From: an uncultured Flavobacterium sp.
GTDB lineage: Bacteria; Bacteroidota; Bacteroidia; Flavobacteriales; Flavobacteriaceae
Direction of reading: 5' to 3'
Assembly: GCA_934636265.1 (NCBI GenBank)
Contig: CAKUAD010000006.1
Coordinates: 1-64,000 of the forward strand
DNA length: 64,000 bases
Shown here: positions 43,245 through 52,275 of the stretch, in pieces
Layout: each line of letters opens with the position of its first letter
Numbering within the stretch: position 1 is the stretch's first letter
The notes under the pieces: generated by a model
What the model was told of the DNA's origin: nothing
The model's database searches: none
The model's input: the letters and a program-made list of their open reading frames with translations, nothing else
Made by a program: the position numbers and the translations under genes

Positions 43245-44005
43245 CAGCGCAGGATTTCCCGTAAAAACAATCGCATGTGTTCCCAGGAGCGCTCAGCCGC
43301 CCGCGGATTGTAGGCCACGCCGGTTGACGGATCGCTGCCCGCATTGGTATCGGTAAAAGAGTGGACTGCCTGGCTGTAGTACACCATCTGCCAATCGGCG
43401 CGACTTGCTTTCATTTCGTTCCGGAAGGCCTCTATTTCAGCTTGCGGAACATAGGGATCATCGGCACCGTGGCAAACCAGAATTTTTGGGCGGATGGGAT
43501 CGGTGGGACGCTTGGCATCGCGACCAAGGTTTCCGTGAAACGATACTACTCCGGCCACCGGAAGATTGGCTCGTGCCGCCTCCAGTGCGCCGGTTCCTCC
43601 AAAGCAAAAGCCAATCACGGCAATCGATTCAGGATTTGCACCGGAACGCGTCAGTTGGTCCAGCGCAAGTGAAATCCTGCGTTGATAATCCTTGAAGTTT
43701 TTTTTGAAAAGGCCTGATTTTTCAGCAGCTTGCTTGTTGTCTTTTGGGTAATTTCCTTCGCCGTAAATGTCGGCAATAAACACGTAATAGCCCAGTTCCG
43801 ACAATTTGAGCGCCGTGTTTTTGGCGTGCTCGTCAATCCCTTTCCAGGCCGGAAGGATCAACACTCCGGATTTGGATGGTCCCGACGCCGGACGCGCCAG
43901 TTGTCCCGTGAGTTTTTGCCCGCCATCTTTATAGGCTACAGGCGTCAGTTGTGCTTGGGCAATGGTTCCCAACGCAAGGGCGAAAATCAGGAATAATTGT
44001 TTCAT
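43244..44005 (-). CDS. Exported dienelactone hydrolase-family protein
   Basis: 253 residues with a signal peptide (MKQLFLIFALALGTIAQAQ). Alpha/beta-hydrolase with a Cys nucleophile in IGFCFGGTGALEAA, Asp in CHGADDPYVPQ and His in QAVHSFTD, the Cys-Asp-His triad of dienelactone hydrolases. Substrate unknown; the family cleaves ester or lactone bonds. Presumably periplasmic. First gene of a two-gene unit with DUF3667 copy 2. Confidence 0.88.
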   Translation of the reverse strand: MKQLFLIFALALGTIAQAQLTPVAYKDGGQKLTGQLARPASGPSKSGVLILPAWKGIDEHAKNTALKLSELGYYVFIADIYGEGNYPKDNKQAAEKSGLFKKNFKDYQRRISLALDQLTRSGANPESIAVIGFCFGGTGALEAARANLPVAGVVSFHGNLGRDAKRPTDPIRPKILVCHGADDPYVPQAEIEAFRNEMKASRADWQMVYYSQAVHSFTDTNAGSDPSTGVAYNPRAAERSWEHMRLFLREILR

Positions 44006-44272
44006 CAGGTAGTTTTGTGGCCTAAATTAATCATTTGGCCTTAAATAAAAAAGGCTACCGGATCGTCATTTCGCGTCAAAAGCTAGGTGGGAGTATGTAT
44101 TTTCACTCTGAAAGTTCCACCTTTTATTTTCCAATTCGCGACACAAAATAACCTGAGTCCCATCTTTATAAAACAAGCAACCAACAACTAAAAATCCTAT
44201 AACATTGAGCCGGAGTTATATAAAGGAATCGCCGTGTGTCAGCCGATATTTGGGATAACTAAAACACCAGCT

Positions 44273-44383
44273 ATGAAAACTATTTTAAACACGCCGCTTA
44301 TGTATCGCATCTCGGTACACACCAAAATCCTGATGTGGAGATTCCGCCACGTATCGCGCAATCTATTTACACTTTCGCGATAA
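44273..44383 (+). CDS. Possible 36-residue basic peptide
   Basis: ATG to TAA, 36 codons: start MKTILNTPLMYRI, then an Arg/His-rich part (MWRFRHVSRN). Basic and amphipathic. No strong ribosome-binding site (rarely needed in Bacteroidetes) and no clear -7 box. It could be a chance frame; conservation would decide. Confidence 0.25.
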   Translation: MKTILNTPLMYRISVHTKILMWRFRHVSRNLFTLSR

Positions 44384-44408
44384 AAAAAAGGCCGCTCGAG
44401 GCAGCCTG
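44384..44408 (-). terminator. Terminator of the signalling cluster
   Basis: Leftward stem AGGCTGC/GCGGCCT (one G-U pair), loop CTCGA, followed by T8. It closes the gene run that starts at 51410. Confidence 0.85.
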
Positions 44409-44410
44409 TC

Positions 44411-44860
44411 TTAAATATTCAGTAAAAAAGTTTCTTTGTTGAGTCCTGAGTTGTGGAACTGAAAATTCATGTTCACCACATCGTTCAGAACTTTTTTAAG
44501 GTTTGCAAAATTGTTGGGCTTGCGGATGTAAATATTTGCGCCGTTAATGAACGTGTCTTCAATATCCTTATCGGTTGACGACGTCGAATAGATGGCTATC
44601 GACAAGTCGTTGAATTTGTTCGATCTGCGGATGTCGATCAAGCATTCAACGCCCGATTTGTACGGCATGTTAAGGTCGAGAAACAAAATATCCGGAAGTT
44701 TGGCCGAATTCTCCAAAAATTCCAGCAAGTTGCGTCCGTCCTCCAGCAAGGTCAACTTCGTGTCAATTTTAAGTTCGCTCAAAGCTTCACTAAAGATGCT
44801 GCGGTCATCTGCATCGTCGTCAACCAGCACAATGTCGATAACGGGCTTATTTACATTCAT
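44411..44860 (-). CDS. Single-domain response regulator (Rcp1-like)
   Basis: 149 residues, receiver domain only. Acidic pocket VLVDDDADDR, phospho-acceptor Asp in LFLDLNMPYKSGVEC, Thr/Ser switch in IYSTSSTDKD and Lys in IYIRKPNNF. The extended loop is typical of the Rcp1 group that partners phytochrome-like or GAF kinases. It has no output domain, so it may act by protein contact or as phosphate relay. Last gene of the leftward cluster, 68 bases after cheB. Confidence 0.9.
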   Translation of the reverse strand: MNVNKPVIDIVLVDDDADDRSIFSEALSELKIDTKLTLLEDGRNLLEFLENSAKLPDILFLDLNMPYKSGVECLIDIRRSNKFNDLSIAIYSTSSTDKDIEDTFINGANIYIRKPNNFANLKKVLNDVVNMNFQFHNSGLNKETFLLNI

Positions 44861-44928
44861 CAGATTAAGTTTTATGGTTAAAAATAAACATTATTTTTTG
44901 ATTAGTATGGGCCTCGGGTATCTGTAAT

Positions 44929-45519
44929 TTAAACTTTTTTGGCATGCGCCGATAGAAAGTCAGCCATCTCACTGGGCTTCAACCGCTCGTGATCGGCACA
45001 GGCCTCAAGGGCGTATTTGGGCATGGCAGGAAATATCGCACATGCCGGATCCTGCACCGCGGTGAGGCCTCCCGCCAGCCGGATTGCATGCAACCCAAAA
45101 GCGCCATCCTGATTGGCACCGGAGAGCAATAATCCGCGTGTGTTGGCGCCAAAAGCCTCGGCCGCCGACGTAAATGCTACATCGATGCTGGGCCGGCTGT
45201 AAAATACTTTTTCCGATATATCCAGTGACAGCACCCCGTCATTTTCAAACAACAGGTGGTAGTCGGCCGGTGCAATGTAGGCCTTGCCATTCTCGAGCGG
45301 GGTTTTGTCGTTAACTTCCGGCACCGGGAATCCCACGCGTGAAGCAATGAGTTCCTCGAGCATCATGTCGTCGCCTAACCGGCGGTGCAGCACCACAACC
45401 AGCGCACAATCCGGGGTAACCGCGGGCAGGAAATCCAACAATACTTCAAGGCTTCCCGCCGATCCGCCGATGACGCAAACCCTCAATTCATCTTTTGCCA
45501 TATCCGTTGGTTTTGCCAT
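44929..45519 (-). CDS. cheB: CheB-type methylesterase domain protein
   Basis: 196 residues; catalytic domain only, without the N-terminal receiver of classical CheB. Catalytic triad: Ser in VIGGSAGSLEVL, His in VLHRRLGDD and Asp in GANQDGAFGLHAI. In chemotaxis it removes methyl groups from receptors or deamidates them. No receptor gene is nearby. It overlaps cheR by 37 bases, so the two are coupled. Confidence 0.9.
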   Translation of the reverse strand: MAKPTDMAKDELRVCVIGGSAGSLEVLLDFLPAVTPDCALVVVLHRRLGDDMMLEELIASRVGFPVPEVNDKTPLENGKAYIAPADYHLLFENDGVLSLDISEKVFYSRPSIDVAFTSAAEAFGANTRGLLLSGANQDGAFGLHAIRLAGGLTAVQDPACAIFPAMPKYALEACADHERLKPSEMADFLSAHAKKV

Positions 45520-46292
45520 TGTTTGTAAGTTTTCTTGAGCGACGAGTGGTTGATGGTTTCCTTGCTTCCCAGCGCCAGGAACCCAAGGTGCGCCAGACTT
45601 TGGTCAAACAACTGCAGCACGCGCTCCTGCAAAGGTTTGTCAAAATAGATCATCACGTTTCGGCACAGGATCAGATCAAACTCGTTAAAGGAATGGTCCG
45701 ACACCAGATTGTGCACGGCATAAACCATTTTTCGCGAAAGGTTTTCATTGAATTTGACCGATGTGTAATGCGCGGTGTAGTAGCTTGAAAAATCCCTGGC
45801 ACCGCCTGATTGCAAATAATTTTCGGAATACTGCTTCATGGCCTTGAGCGGAAATATTCCCTTGCGCGCGTTCTCAATCACGGCAGGACTCAAATCAGTG
45901 GCGTACAAAACTGATTTTTCCAGCAAGCCCGCTTCTTCCAGCAAAATCGCTACCGAATACACTTCCTCACCGCTCGAACAGCCGGCATGCCAGATGCGGA
46001 TAAAAGGTTTGGTGCCCAGCAGTGGAATGATTTCCCGGCGCAAGGTTTGGTAAAATGACGGGTCGCGGAACATTTCGGTAACGTTGACGGTGAGTTCTTC
46101 AATCATGTGTTCGACATACTCGCGGCTGCCGCGCACCTGCGACAGGAATTGCGCAAATCCGGCAAAGCGATCAAGTTCGTAAACGCGAACAATGCGTCGC
46201 TTTAACGATGCAAGCGAATATCCGGTGAAATCATACCCGTGATAATCGTAAATGGCCTGCACGACCGCGTCAATTTCAGCGTCGGTGAGCAT
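45483..46292 (-). CDS. cheR: CheR-type SAM-dependent methyltransferase
   Basis: 269 residues. N-terminal helical domain (FTGYSLASLKRRIVRVYELD), then the SAM-binding fold: TEMFRDPSFYQTLR, IWHAGCSSGEEVYSVAILL and LILCRNVMIYFDKPLQERVL. It would methylate Glu side chains of chemoreceptor-like proteins. Its targets are not in the window, so an unlinked receptor or the hybrid kinase's coiled-coil region are candidates (inference). Confidence 0.92.
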   Translation of the reverse strand: MLTDAEIDAVVQAIYDYHGYDFTGYSLASLKRRIVRVYELDRFAGFAQFLSQVRGSREYVEHMIEELTVNVTEMFRDPSFYQTLRREIIPLLGTKPFIRIWHAGCSSGEEVYSVAILLEEAGLLEKSVLYATDLSPAVIENARKGIFPLKAMKQYSENYLQSGGARDFSSYYTAHYTSVKFNENLSRKMVYAVHNLVSDHSFNEFDLILCRNVMIYFDKPLQERVLQLFDQSLAHLGFLALGSKETINHSSLKKTYKQWQNQRIWQKMN

Positions 46293-46293
46293 G

Positions 46294-46650
46294 TTACAAG
46301 TTTTTGAGTAAGTCCATCAGCAAATCAATGTTCACCGGTTTTGAAACGTATCCGTCGGCGCCGGCTGCCAGACATTTTTCGCGGTCGCCCACCATCGCCT
46401 GCGCGGTGACGGCAATGACCGGTATTCCGCTCAACCGGGATTTAAAGATAGGTATGGCTTCATATCCGTCCATGTCGGGCATCATCATGTCCATCAGCAC
46501 AGCGTCAACCTTTTCCGTTTCAATGACCATAAGCCCCAGCGATGCGTTGGCCGCCGAAATGCAGTCAAATCCGCGATACCGCAAAACGGCTGATAGCGCA
46601 AATATGTTCCTCGGATCATCATCAATCACTAAAATACGCTTGCGTTCCAT
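46294..46650 (-). CDS. Single-domain response regulator
   Basis: 118 residues from the ATG at 46650 (MERKRILVIDDDPRN). Receiver only: acidic DDD, phospho-acceptor in VLMDMMMPDMDGYE, switch in IAVTAQAMVGDREKC and Lys in YVSKPVNIDLL. It is strikingly similar to the third receiver of the kinase just upstream (VLLDMMMPNMDGYE, TAKAMVGDREKC, ITKPVDIDQLL), so it probably arose from it by duplication. One base separates it from the kinase stop. Confidence 0.9.
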   Translation of the reverse strand: MERKRILVIDDDPRNIFALSAVLRYRGFDCISAANASLGLMVIETEKVDAVLMDMMMPDMDGYEAIPIFKSRLSGIPVIAVTAQAMVGDREKCLAAGADGYVSKPVNIDLLMDLLKNL

Positions 46651-46651
46651 A

Positions 46652-49600
46652 TTACGATTGATAAAGCCAAACGCGAAGCAAGGACAACAACTGATCGATA
46701 TCAACCGGCTTGGTGATGTAATCCGATGCGCCTGCCTCAATGCATTTTTCGCGGTCGCCCACCATGGCTTTGGCGGTGACGGCTATAACCGGCAAGTTTT
46801 TAAATTTATTGATTTTCCGGATGTGCTGGGCCGTTTCATAACCATCCATGTTGGGCATCATCATGTCGAGCAATACCACGTCGGTTTGCGGATGCTCTTC
46901 CAGCATTTTTAGCGCCTCGGCACCATCAATGGCGGTGATGACCTTCATCTGCAGCAACTCGAGCGCCTTGGTCAGCGAGTAAATGTTGCGCACATCGTCA
47001 TCGACCACCAAAACCGTTTTTCCGGTCAGGATGTCACTGAGTCGGCTGTTTTTGGTTCTTTCGGCCACCTTTTTCTTTTTATCTTCAACCAGGTGCAGGA
47101 AAAGCGACACTTCATCCAACATCCGCTGGTAGGAATGCGCGGTTTTGACCACGATGGAATCGGCGAACTTCTTGATTTTCATCTCCTCGTTCATCGACAG
47201 GCTCTTTCCGGTAAATACAATCACCGGCAGGCCTTCCAGATCGTTCTCTTTTTTTAGATTTTCCAGCAATTCATACCCGGTTTTATCAGGGATTCCCATG
47301 TCGAGGATGACACATTGCACTCCATCCTTGACCAGTGACTCCATGCCGTCGCTTATTTCGCTCTTGATTTCCGAATGGATCTGATAGGATTCCAAAAAGT
47401 AGGCGAGGGCCTCGGCGTGCTTGGGATTGTCCTCAATGATGAGCACCTTTTGCGATTCGCGGTTGACGATTTGCTCAATCCGTCGGAATACTTCCGGAAT
47501 CTGGTCATACGCAACCGGTTTGTCCAGGAAATTCACCGCACCTTTCAGCAGGCTTTCCTGACGCACCTTAAGCGACGACATGATGTGAACCGGAATGTGC
47601 TTGGTTTGTTTGTTGTTTTTGAGTTCGGCCATGACATCCCATCCGCTGCGCACCGGGAGCTGAATGTCCAGCAAAATTCCCGTGGGCTGATAGGCAAGTG
47701 CCAGATCCAGGACCTGGTCGCCGCGAACGCTCACCACGCCTTTGTATCCGCGCTCACGGCTAAAGCGCAAAAGCTGCTTGGCAAATACAACGTCGTCCTC
47801 GACAATCAGGATGACTTTGTCGTCTGGCCTTATCTCATCGCGGTCGTCGGGAACATCGTCCGGAATGGTTATGGCTACGTAGGGATCTTCAACGGGGATC
47901 TTTTCCTCGGCTGATTCCGGGTGAGATTCGTTCACTGCCGGACTGCTCACGACAACCGGCGCAAATCCGGCAATGGGCAAAATCAAGATAAACTCGCTGC
48001 CTTTCCCGGGCTCGCTTACCAAGGTGATGTCGCCGTTGAGCAATCGCGCGAGTTGACGGCTTATCGACAGCCCGAGTCCGGTGCCGCCGTATTTTCGTTT
48101 GGTCGATCCGTCGGCTTGCTGAAAGGCTTCAAAAATTGATCCTTGTTTGTCTTTTGGGATTCCTATTCCCGTATCCCTGACACTAAACAACACCTGTTTT
48201 TTATTGGCCGGATCTTTTTTGACGGCAAGGGTTACGGTGCCGTTTTCAGTGAATTTGATGGCGTTTGAAATCAGGTTTTTCAGGATTTGTTCCAAACGCA
48301 TTTTGTCGGTTTTGATGACCAGTGGAGCTTTAGATGTGTCTATTTCCAAGCTGATGCCTTTTTGGATCGCTACCTGCTCAAACAATCCGCGGAGTGACTG
48401 TGTGATTTCCTGAATCGGCGTTTCCAGGAGTTCCAGGTCCATTTTTCCCGCTTCAATTTTTGACAGGTCGAGGATTTCGTCAATCAAACCCAGCAGTCCG
48501 CTGCCGGAACTTTGGATTACCTGGGCAAATTCAATCTGCTCCTCGGTCATATTGCCCTGATTGTTCTCGGCCAACAACCTACTTAGCAACAGGATGGAGT
48601 TGAGCGGCGTGCGCAGTTCGTGCGACATATTGGCCAAAAACTCTGATTTGTAACGCGTGCTCACCTCGAGCTCTTCCGACTTTTTCTGGATCTCGACGTT
48701 GCGTTCTTCCAGCAGCGCACCGCGTTCTGACAATTCTTCGTTGGTCTGCATCAGTTCTTCCTGTTGCACGCGCAATTCCTCCTCGGACGCCTGAAGTTTT
48801 TCGGCCTGGATTTCCAGTTCGGTGTTGATGTGTTCCAGTTCACTGTGCTGCGCCTTGAGTTCCTCGGCCTGTGCTTCAGTTTCTTCCAGCAATTCCTGTA
48901 CGCGCTGACGGTTTTTGGCTGATCGGAGGGATACGCCAACCGTCTGACCGATTGATTCCAGAAAATCAGTCTCGCGTTCATTCAGCGTCCGTGAGGCGGC
49001 AATTTCCAGCACGCCTTCAACCTGGATATCCTTCAACGGGATGGCGATGATATGGGCAGGAGTCAAATCGCCCAGCGCAAATTTGATGCTCACCGCTTCC
49101 GGATCCAGGTCCCGGACTTCGACTACCGTTCCCGACGAGGCAGCCTGCCCGGTGGTGCCTTCGCCCACGCGGATGGGCGTGCGCGTCACATCGGCAGCGA
49201 AACCCGAGGTGGGGTAAAGCATGTCCTCTTCACTTAAAAAAAGCATCCCTGATTGCGCACCCACATATTGGCACACAAAAGTTACCACTTCATTCGTCAA
49301 TTGCAATACAGGTTTGTCGCCCATCATGGTGGTTGCCAATTCGGCCATGCCTTTTTGCTTCCAGTTGCTGTCTTCAACTGCCGAAAAACTTTCCTGCAGC
49401 GCCTGGGCCATCTCGTTAAGCGATCCCGCCACGCTGCCCAGTTCATCACTTTGGGCATCATCAACGCGTACCGCAAGGTTTCCTTTGGCTACCTGGCCGG
49501 CGATATCGCTGATGACAGAAATACGCCTGCCTATTTCGGCCTCTTTGTCGCGGAGTTTCTGGGTAAGCCGGGACCGTTCGGCATAGTCCTGCAATATCCG

Positions 49601-50203
49601 TGTAAAAAAGTACAGGCTGACGAAAACTGCAATGAGCGCCGCACCTAATATCAGCAAAAGGCTGGCGTTTGCATAGGTGTTGGCCGCAGCCGATCGGTCC
49701 TTTAGCAGCTGGTCTTCAATGGCAAGGATGCGGTTAAACGACTCTCCGATGGCTTGCACACGTGCCTTGCCTTCCATGATGTCGTCGGTGGGCACGGGCA
49801 GGTTGCGTTGTTTGATTGATATTTTGTTTTCGATATACGCAAAAAAAAGATCAATTTCAGTAGCCAGTTTCCCAAGGATGATTTGCTGATCCGGATTGTC
49901 AAGCGTGGCTTGTCTTACTTTATTCAGATTGGCCCGCGCCGAAATCTTGATGTTGCCGTAATCAGACACAAACGATTCCCGGCCGGTGTACAGGTAGCCG
50001 CGCATGTCGTTCTGCGCCTGGATCACATCGGCGTATGCCTGGTTGGCATCCAGGATAACGTTTTGAGTGTGGTTTACCCATTCGCTGGATTCGATCAGTT
50101 TGCGGATGCTCAGGAACGAAGCTGTCGAACTGATCAGCAGGATGAGTAACGACAGCGTGGTGCTAAAAATAAGATTGCGCTTAAAATTTGCTTGTTGTTC
50201 CAT
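46652..50203 (-). CDS. Large hybrid histidine kinase with three receivers
   Basis: 1183 residues. Order: membrane helix (13-33), CHASE3-like periplasmic helices (about 40-175), membrane helix (about 180-200), HAMP (205-260), GAF (about 290-430), long Glu/Leu coiled coil (430-520), HisKA (His in ANMSHELRTPLNS), HATPase (NLISNAIKF, DTGIGIPKDKQ, GGTGLGLSI), then three receiver domains (about 790-910, 920-1040, 1060-1180). The phospho-acceptors are in GILLDIQLP, VILDMGIPD and VLLDMMMPN. No output domain: signal must pass to other proteins, probably the partners in this operon. Confidence 0.93.
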   Translation of the reverse strand: MEQQANFKRNLIFSTTLSLLILLISSTASFLSIRKLIESSEWVNHTQNVILDANQAYADVIQAQNDMRGYLYTGRESFVSDYGNIKISARANLNKVRQATLDNPDQQIILGKLATEIDLFFAYIENKISIKQRNLPVPTDDIMEGKARVQAIGESFNRILAIEDQLLKDRSAAANTYANASLLLILGAALIAVFVSLYFFTRILQDYAERSRLTQKLRDKEAEIGRRISVISDIAGQVAKGNLAVRVDDAQSDELGSVAGSLNEMAQALQESFSAVEDSNWKQKGMAELATTMMGDKPVLQLTNEVVTFVCQYVGAQSGMLFLSEEDMLYPTSGFAADVTRTPIRVGEGTTGQAASSGTVVEVRDLDPEAVSIKFALGDLTPAHIIAIPLKDIQVEGVLEIAASRTLNERETDFLESIGQTVGVSLRSAKNRQRVQELLEETEAQAEELKAQHSELEHINTELEIQAEKLQASEEELRVQQEELMQTNEELSERGALLEERNVEIQKKSEELEVSTRYKSEFLANMSHELRTPLNSILLLSRLLAENNQGNMTEEQIEFAQVIQSSGSGLLGLIDEILDLSKIEAGKMDLELLETPIQEITQSLRGLFEQVAIQKGISLEIDTSKAPLVIKTDKMRLEQILKNLISNAIKFTENGTVTLAVKKDPANKKQVLFSVRDTGIGIPKDKQGSIFEAFQQADGSTKRKYGGTGLGLSISRQLARLLNGDITLVSEPGKGSEFILILPIAGFAPVVVSSPAVNESHPESAEEKIPVEDPYVAITIPDDVPDDRDEIRPDDKVILIVEDDVVFAKQLLRFSRERGYKGVVSVRGDQVLDLALAYQPTGILLDIQLPVRSGWDVMAELKNNKQTKHIPVHIMSSLKVRQESLLKGAVNFLDKPVAYDQIPEVFRRIEQIVNRESQKVLIIEDNPKHAEALAYFLESYQIHSEIKSEISDGMESLVKDGVQCVILDMGIPDKTGYELLENLKKENDLEGLPVIVFTGKSLSMNEEMKIKKFADSIVVKTAHSYQRMLDEVSLFLHLVEDKKKKVAERTKNSRLSDILTGKTVLVVDDDVRNIYSLTKALELLQMKVITAIDGAEALKMLEEHPQTDVVLLDMMMPNMDGYETAQHIRKINKFKNLPVIAVTAKAMVGDREKCIEAGASDYITKPVDIDQLLSLLRVWLYQS

Positions 50204-50204
50204 G

Positions 50205-51410
50205 TCAGAGGGGTAAGAGGATGATAAAAGTGGCGCCCTGACCCGGCGAGCTTTGCGCCGTAATCAGTCCGTTGTGTTTCTCAATGATTTTTTTGGCGAT
50301 GGCAAGTCCGATACCGGTGCCGTCATAAGTTTCGCGGGCGTGCAGGCTCTGAAAGATGACAAAGATTTTCTCGAGGTAGATTTCGTCAAACCCGATGCCG
50401 TTGTCGGTCACGGTGATTCTGCCGTACTGGCCATTGGGATCGGGCGCGGCGTCAAACGATCGGCCGGCTACCCGCTCGCAGCTTATCTCGATTACCGATG
50501 GTAAACCGGGTTTGGCAAATTTAAGCGAGTTGCCAATCAGGTTGTGGAACACCTGACGCATTTGGCTCGGCACGGCCAAAATGGTAGGCAAGTCGTTAAG
50601 GGTGATCACGGCGTGTTTTTCCTCAATCTGATAGTCCAGATCAGCCATGACCTCGCCCAGAATATCGTTAAGGTCAACCGGTTCAGGTTCAAAATCCTGC
50701 GACAGTCGCGAGTATTCCAAAAGATCGCTGATGAGTTTCGACATCCGGTTGGCGGCGCGGATGGTGCGGTCGATATAGTTGCGGGCCTGCTTGTCATCGC
50801 CCATGTAGCGTTCTTTGATAAGCGAGGTAAAAGTCTCGATTTTGCGCAGCGGTTCCTTTAAATCGTGCGACACCACCCAGGCAAATTGCTGCAATTCGTG
50901 GTTTCGCAACTCCAGTTCCTCGTTCTTGGTCAGCAGTTCCTGGGTGCGCTCCTTAACTTTGGCCTCAAGGTTTTCCTGGGCTTCTCTCCTGATTTCTATT
51001 TCGGATGCCAAAAGATCGCGGACTTCCTCCAGTTCAACCTGTTGCTGGCGGAGTTTTAAAAACGTTTTTACCTTAAGGATCAAAAGGTCAGGATCGACCG
51101 GCTTGGTGACGTAATCAACGCCGCCCGACTGGTAGCCGCGTGAGATGTATTTTTTGTCGACATTGATGGCCGAAAGGAATATGACCGGGATGTCCTTGGT
51201 GCGGCTGCTGCCGGAAAGCGTTTCAACCACTTCAAAGCCGTCCATTCCGGGCATCTGGACGTCCATGATGATCAGGCTGTAATCTTTTTTGAGTGTCTTT
51301 AAAAGGGCTTCCTCGCCTGATTCCGCCGAATCAGACCTTATGCCGTGTAGTTCGAGAATTTTTTGCAGCGGTAAAATGTTTTCCCTGCGATCATCAACTA
51401 TGAGGACCAT
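50205..51410 (-). CDS. Receiver-histidine kinase fusion
   Basis: 401 residues. N-terminal receiver (1-120: LIVDDRRENILPLQ, LIIMDVQMPGMDGF, YVTKPVDPDLL), coiled coil (about 125-180), HisKA (WVVSHDLKEPLRKIETF) and HATPase (NLIGNSLKFA, DNGIGFDEIYLEKIF, GTGIGLAIAKKI). Soluble. A kinase preceded by a receiver can be controlled by phosphorylation from another kinase, probably the hybrid kinase encoded one base downstream. First gene of the cluster. Confidence 0.92.
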   Translation of the reverse strand: MVLIVDDRRENILPLQKILELHGIRSDSAESGEEALLKTLKKDYSLIIMDVQMPGMDGFEVVETLSGSSRTKDIPVIFLSAINVDKKYISRGYQSGGVDYVTKPVDPDLLILKVKTFLKLRQQQVELEEVRDLLASEIEIRREAQENLEAKVKERTQELLTKNEELELRNHELQQFAWVVSHDLKEPLRKIETFTSLIKERYMGDDKQARNYIDRTIRAANRMSKLISDLLEYSRLSQDFEPEPVDLNDILGEVMADLDYQIEEKHAVITLNDLPTILAVPSQMRQVFHNLIGNSLKFAKPGLPSVIEISCERVAGRSFDAAPDPNGQYGRITVTDNGIGFDEIYLEKIFVIFQSLHARETYDGTGIGLAIAKKIIEKHNGLITAQSSPGQGATFIILLPL

Positions 51411-51497
51411 TGGCCGTGAATTTTCAGCCCGGTTACCAAAATGTCCGGGTTTATCAATTTAGATTATCAATAATCGTAGGGAGCTTTCAAAGTTAAT

Positions 51498-51526
51498 AAA
51501 AAAACAGGCGCCTAACGAGACGCCTG
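51498..51526 (-). terminator. Terminator after the HNH gene
   Basis: Leftward stem CAGGCG/CGCCTG (51505-51510, 51521-51526) followed by T7. It separates the HNH gene from the signalling cluster. Confidence 0.88.
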
Positions 51527-51547
51527 ATTAAAAATTTTAACATTTGA

Positions 51548-52117
51548 TTACACCTTGATGTGTCCCCAGTTTTCGCCGCGCTTAATGCGGAATAGCTGCA
51601 TTTCGCTGATGTTGAATTCCTTGGCCAGGATTTTCATCCTCGTTTTTCGGTTTGGGTCAAAAAGGCGTTTTTTGAGTCGGATAACGTCGGTCGAAGTCAG
51701 TTTGCGACCTTTGATTTCGCGCGGTGCGTAACGGGCAGCAATGACGTTGGGGCTTTTTTTCCAGTGCTCAAGTTGTTCGGCACGCGTGGCCCACTTAAGG
51801 TTGCTGACGTGGTCGTTGTCCTTTCGGTGGTCAAGGTGCAATACGTAAGTCTGGTCATCTGACTCTTTTGGAATGAACAGTTCTGCTACCTTTCGGTGAA
51901 GCATAATGTGGTGGTAACTATACTTCCCGTTCTTTTTTGGGATTTTGTAGCCGTAAGTCCGGAAACCTTCGGTGTTGCTTCCCTTGAGGACTTTCGCGTT
52001 TTCAATGGAGTCGGTGTAGCTCACCAGCCGGCCGTAATTGGAAAGTGCGTATCGCTTGCGCAAATGCGGATGGATGTGAAAGTCCTTAAAGACTTCACCC
52101 GTGAATTTTTTTAGCAT
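51548..52117 (-). CDS. NUMOD4-like / HNH endonuclease-type protein with C-terminal HTH
   Basis: 189 residues. N-terminal NUMOD4-like part (RYALSNYGRLVSYTD), an HNH core with YHHIMLHRKVAELFI, VLHLDHRKDNDHVSNLKWAT and a helix-turn-helix at the end (MKILAKEFNISEMQLFRIKRGENW). This layout is that of free-standing homing endonucleases, yet the gene is intact, single and in core-like DNA with no intron. It may be a domesticated DNA-binding or nicking protein. Activity is not shown. Confidence 0.75.
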   Translation of the reverse strand: MLKKFTGEVFKDFHIHPHLRKRYALSNYGRLVSYTDSIENAKVLKGSNTEGFRTYGYKIPKKNGKYSYHHIMLHRKVAELFIPKESDDQTYVLHLDHRKDNDHVSNLKWATRAEQLEHWKKSPNVIAARYAPREIKGRKLTSTDVIRLKKRLFDPNRKTRMKILAKEFNISEMQLFRIKRGENWGHIKV

Positions 52118-52254
52118 GTCTGTTGTCGTTGGTTAACCCAAATTTACTGTATTTTATACCGCAATCGCAAATTTTTTCGCCAAACGCCGACGAACTGCAT
52201 TAAAATGTAAGATTTCGGTGTATTTATATAGTAATTCCTTACGAGGCATGGGAC

Positions 52255-52262
52255 TATATTTG
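52255..52262 (+). promoter_or_regulatory. -7 box TATATTTG for the L,D-transpeptidase gene
   Basis: Exact TAnnTTTG match, 13 bases before the ATG at 52276. Confidence 0.5.
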
Positions 52263-52275
52263 AAAAAAAAAAATT

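Larger units (their letters stand above)
44006..44410. other. Intergenic region with a possible 36-codon ORF and a terminator
   Basis: 405 bases between divergent-looking units. It holds a 36-codon ATG frame (44273-44383) and a leftward terminator (44384-44408). Otherwise AT-rich and without other signals I can support. Confidence 0.5.

Noticed and set aside
51548-52117. Intron- or intein-associated homing endonuclease
   Set aside because: No interrupted host gene or intron structure is visible around it.
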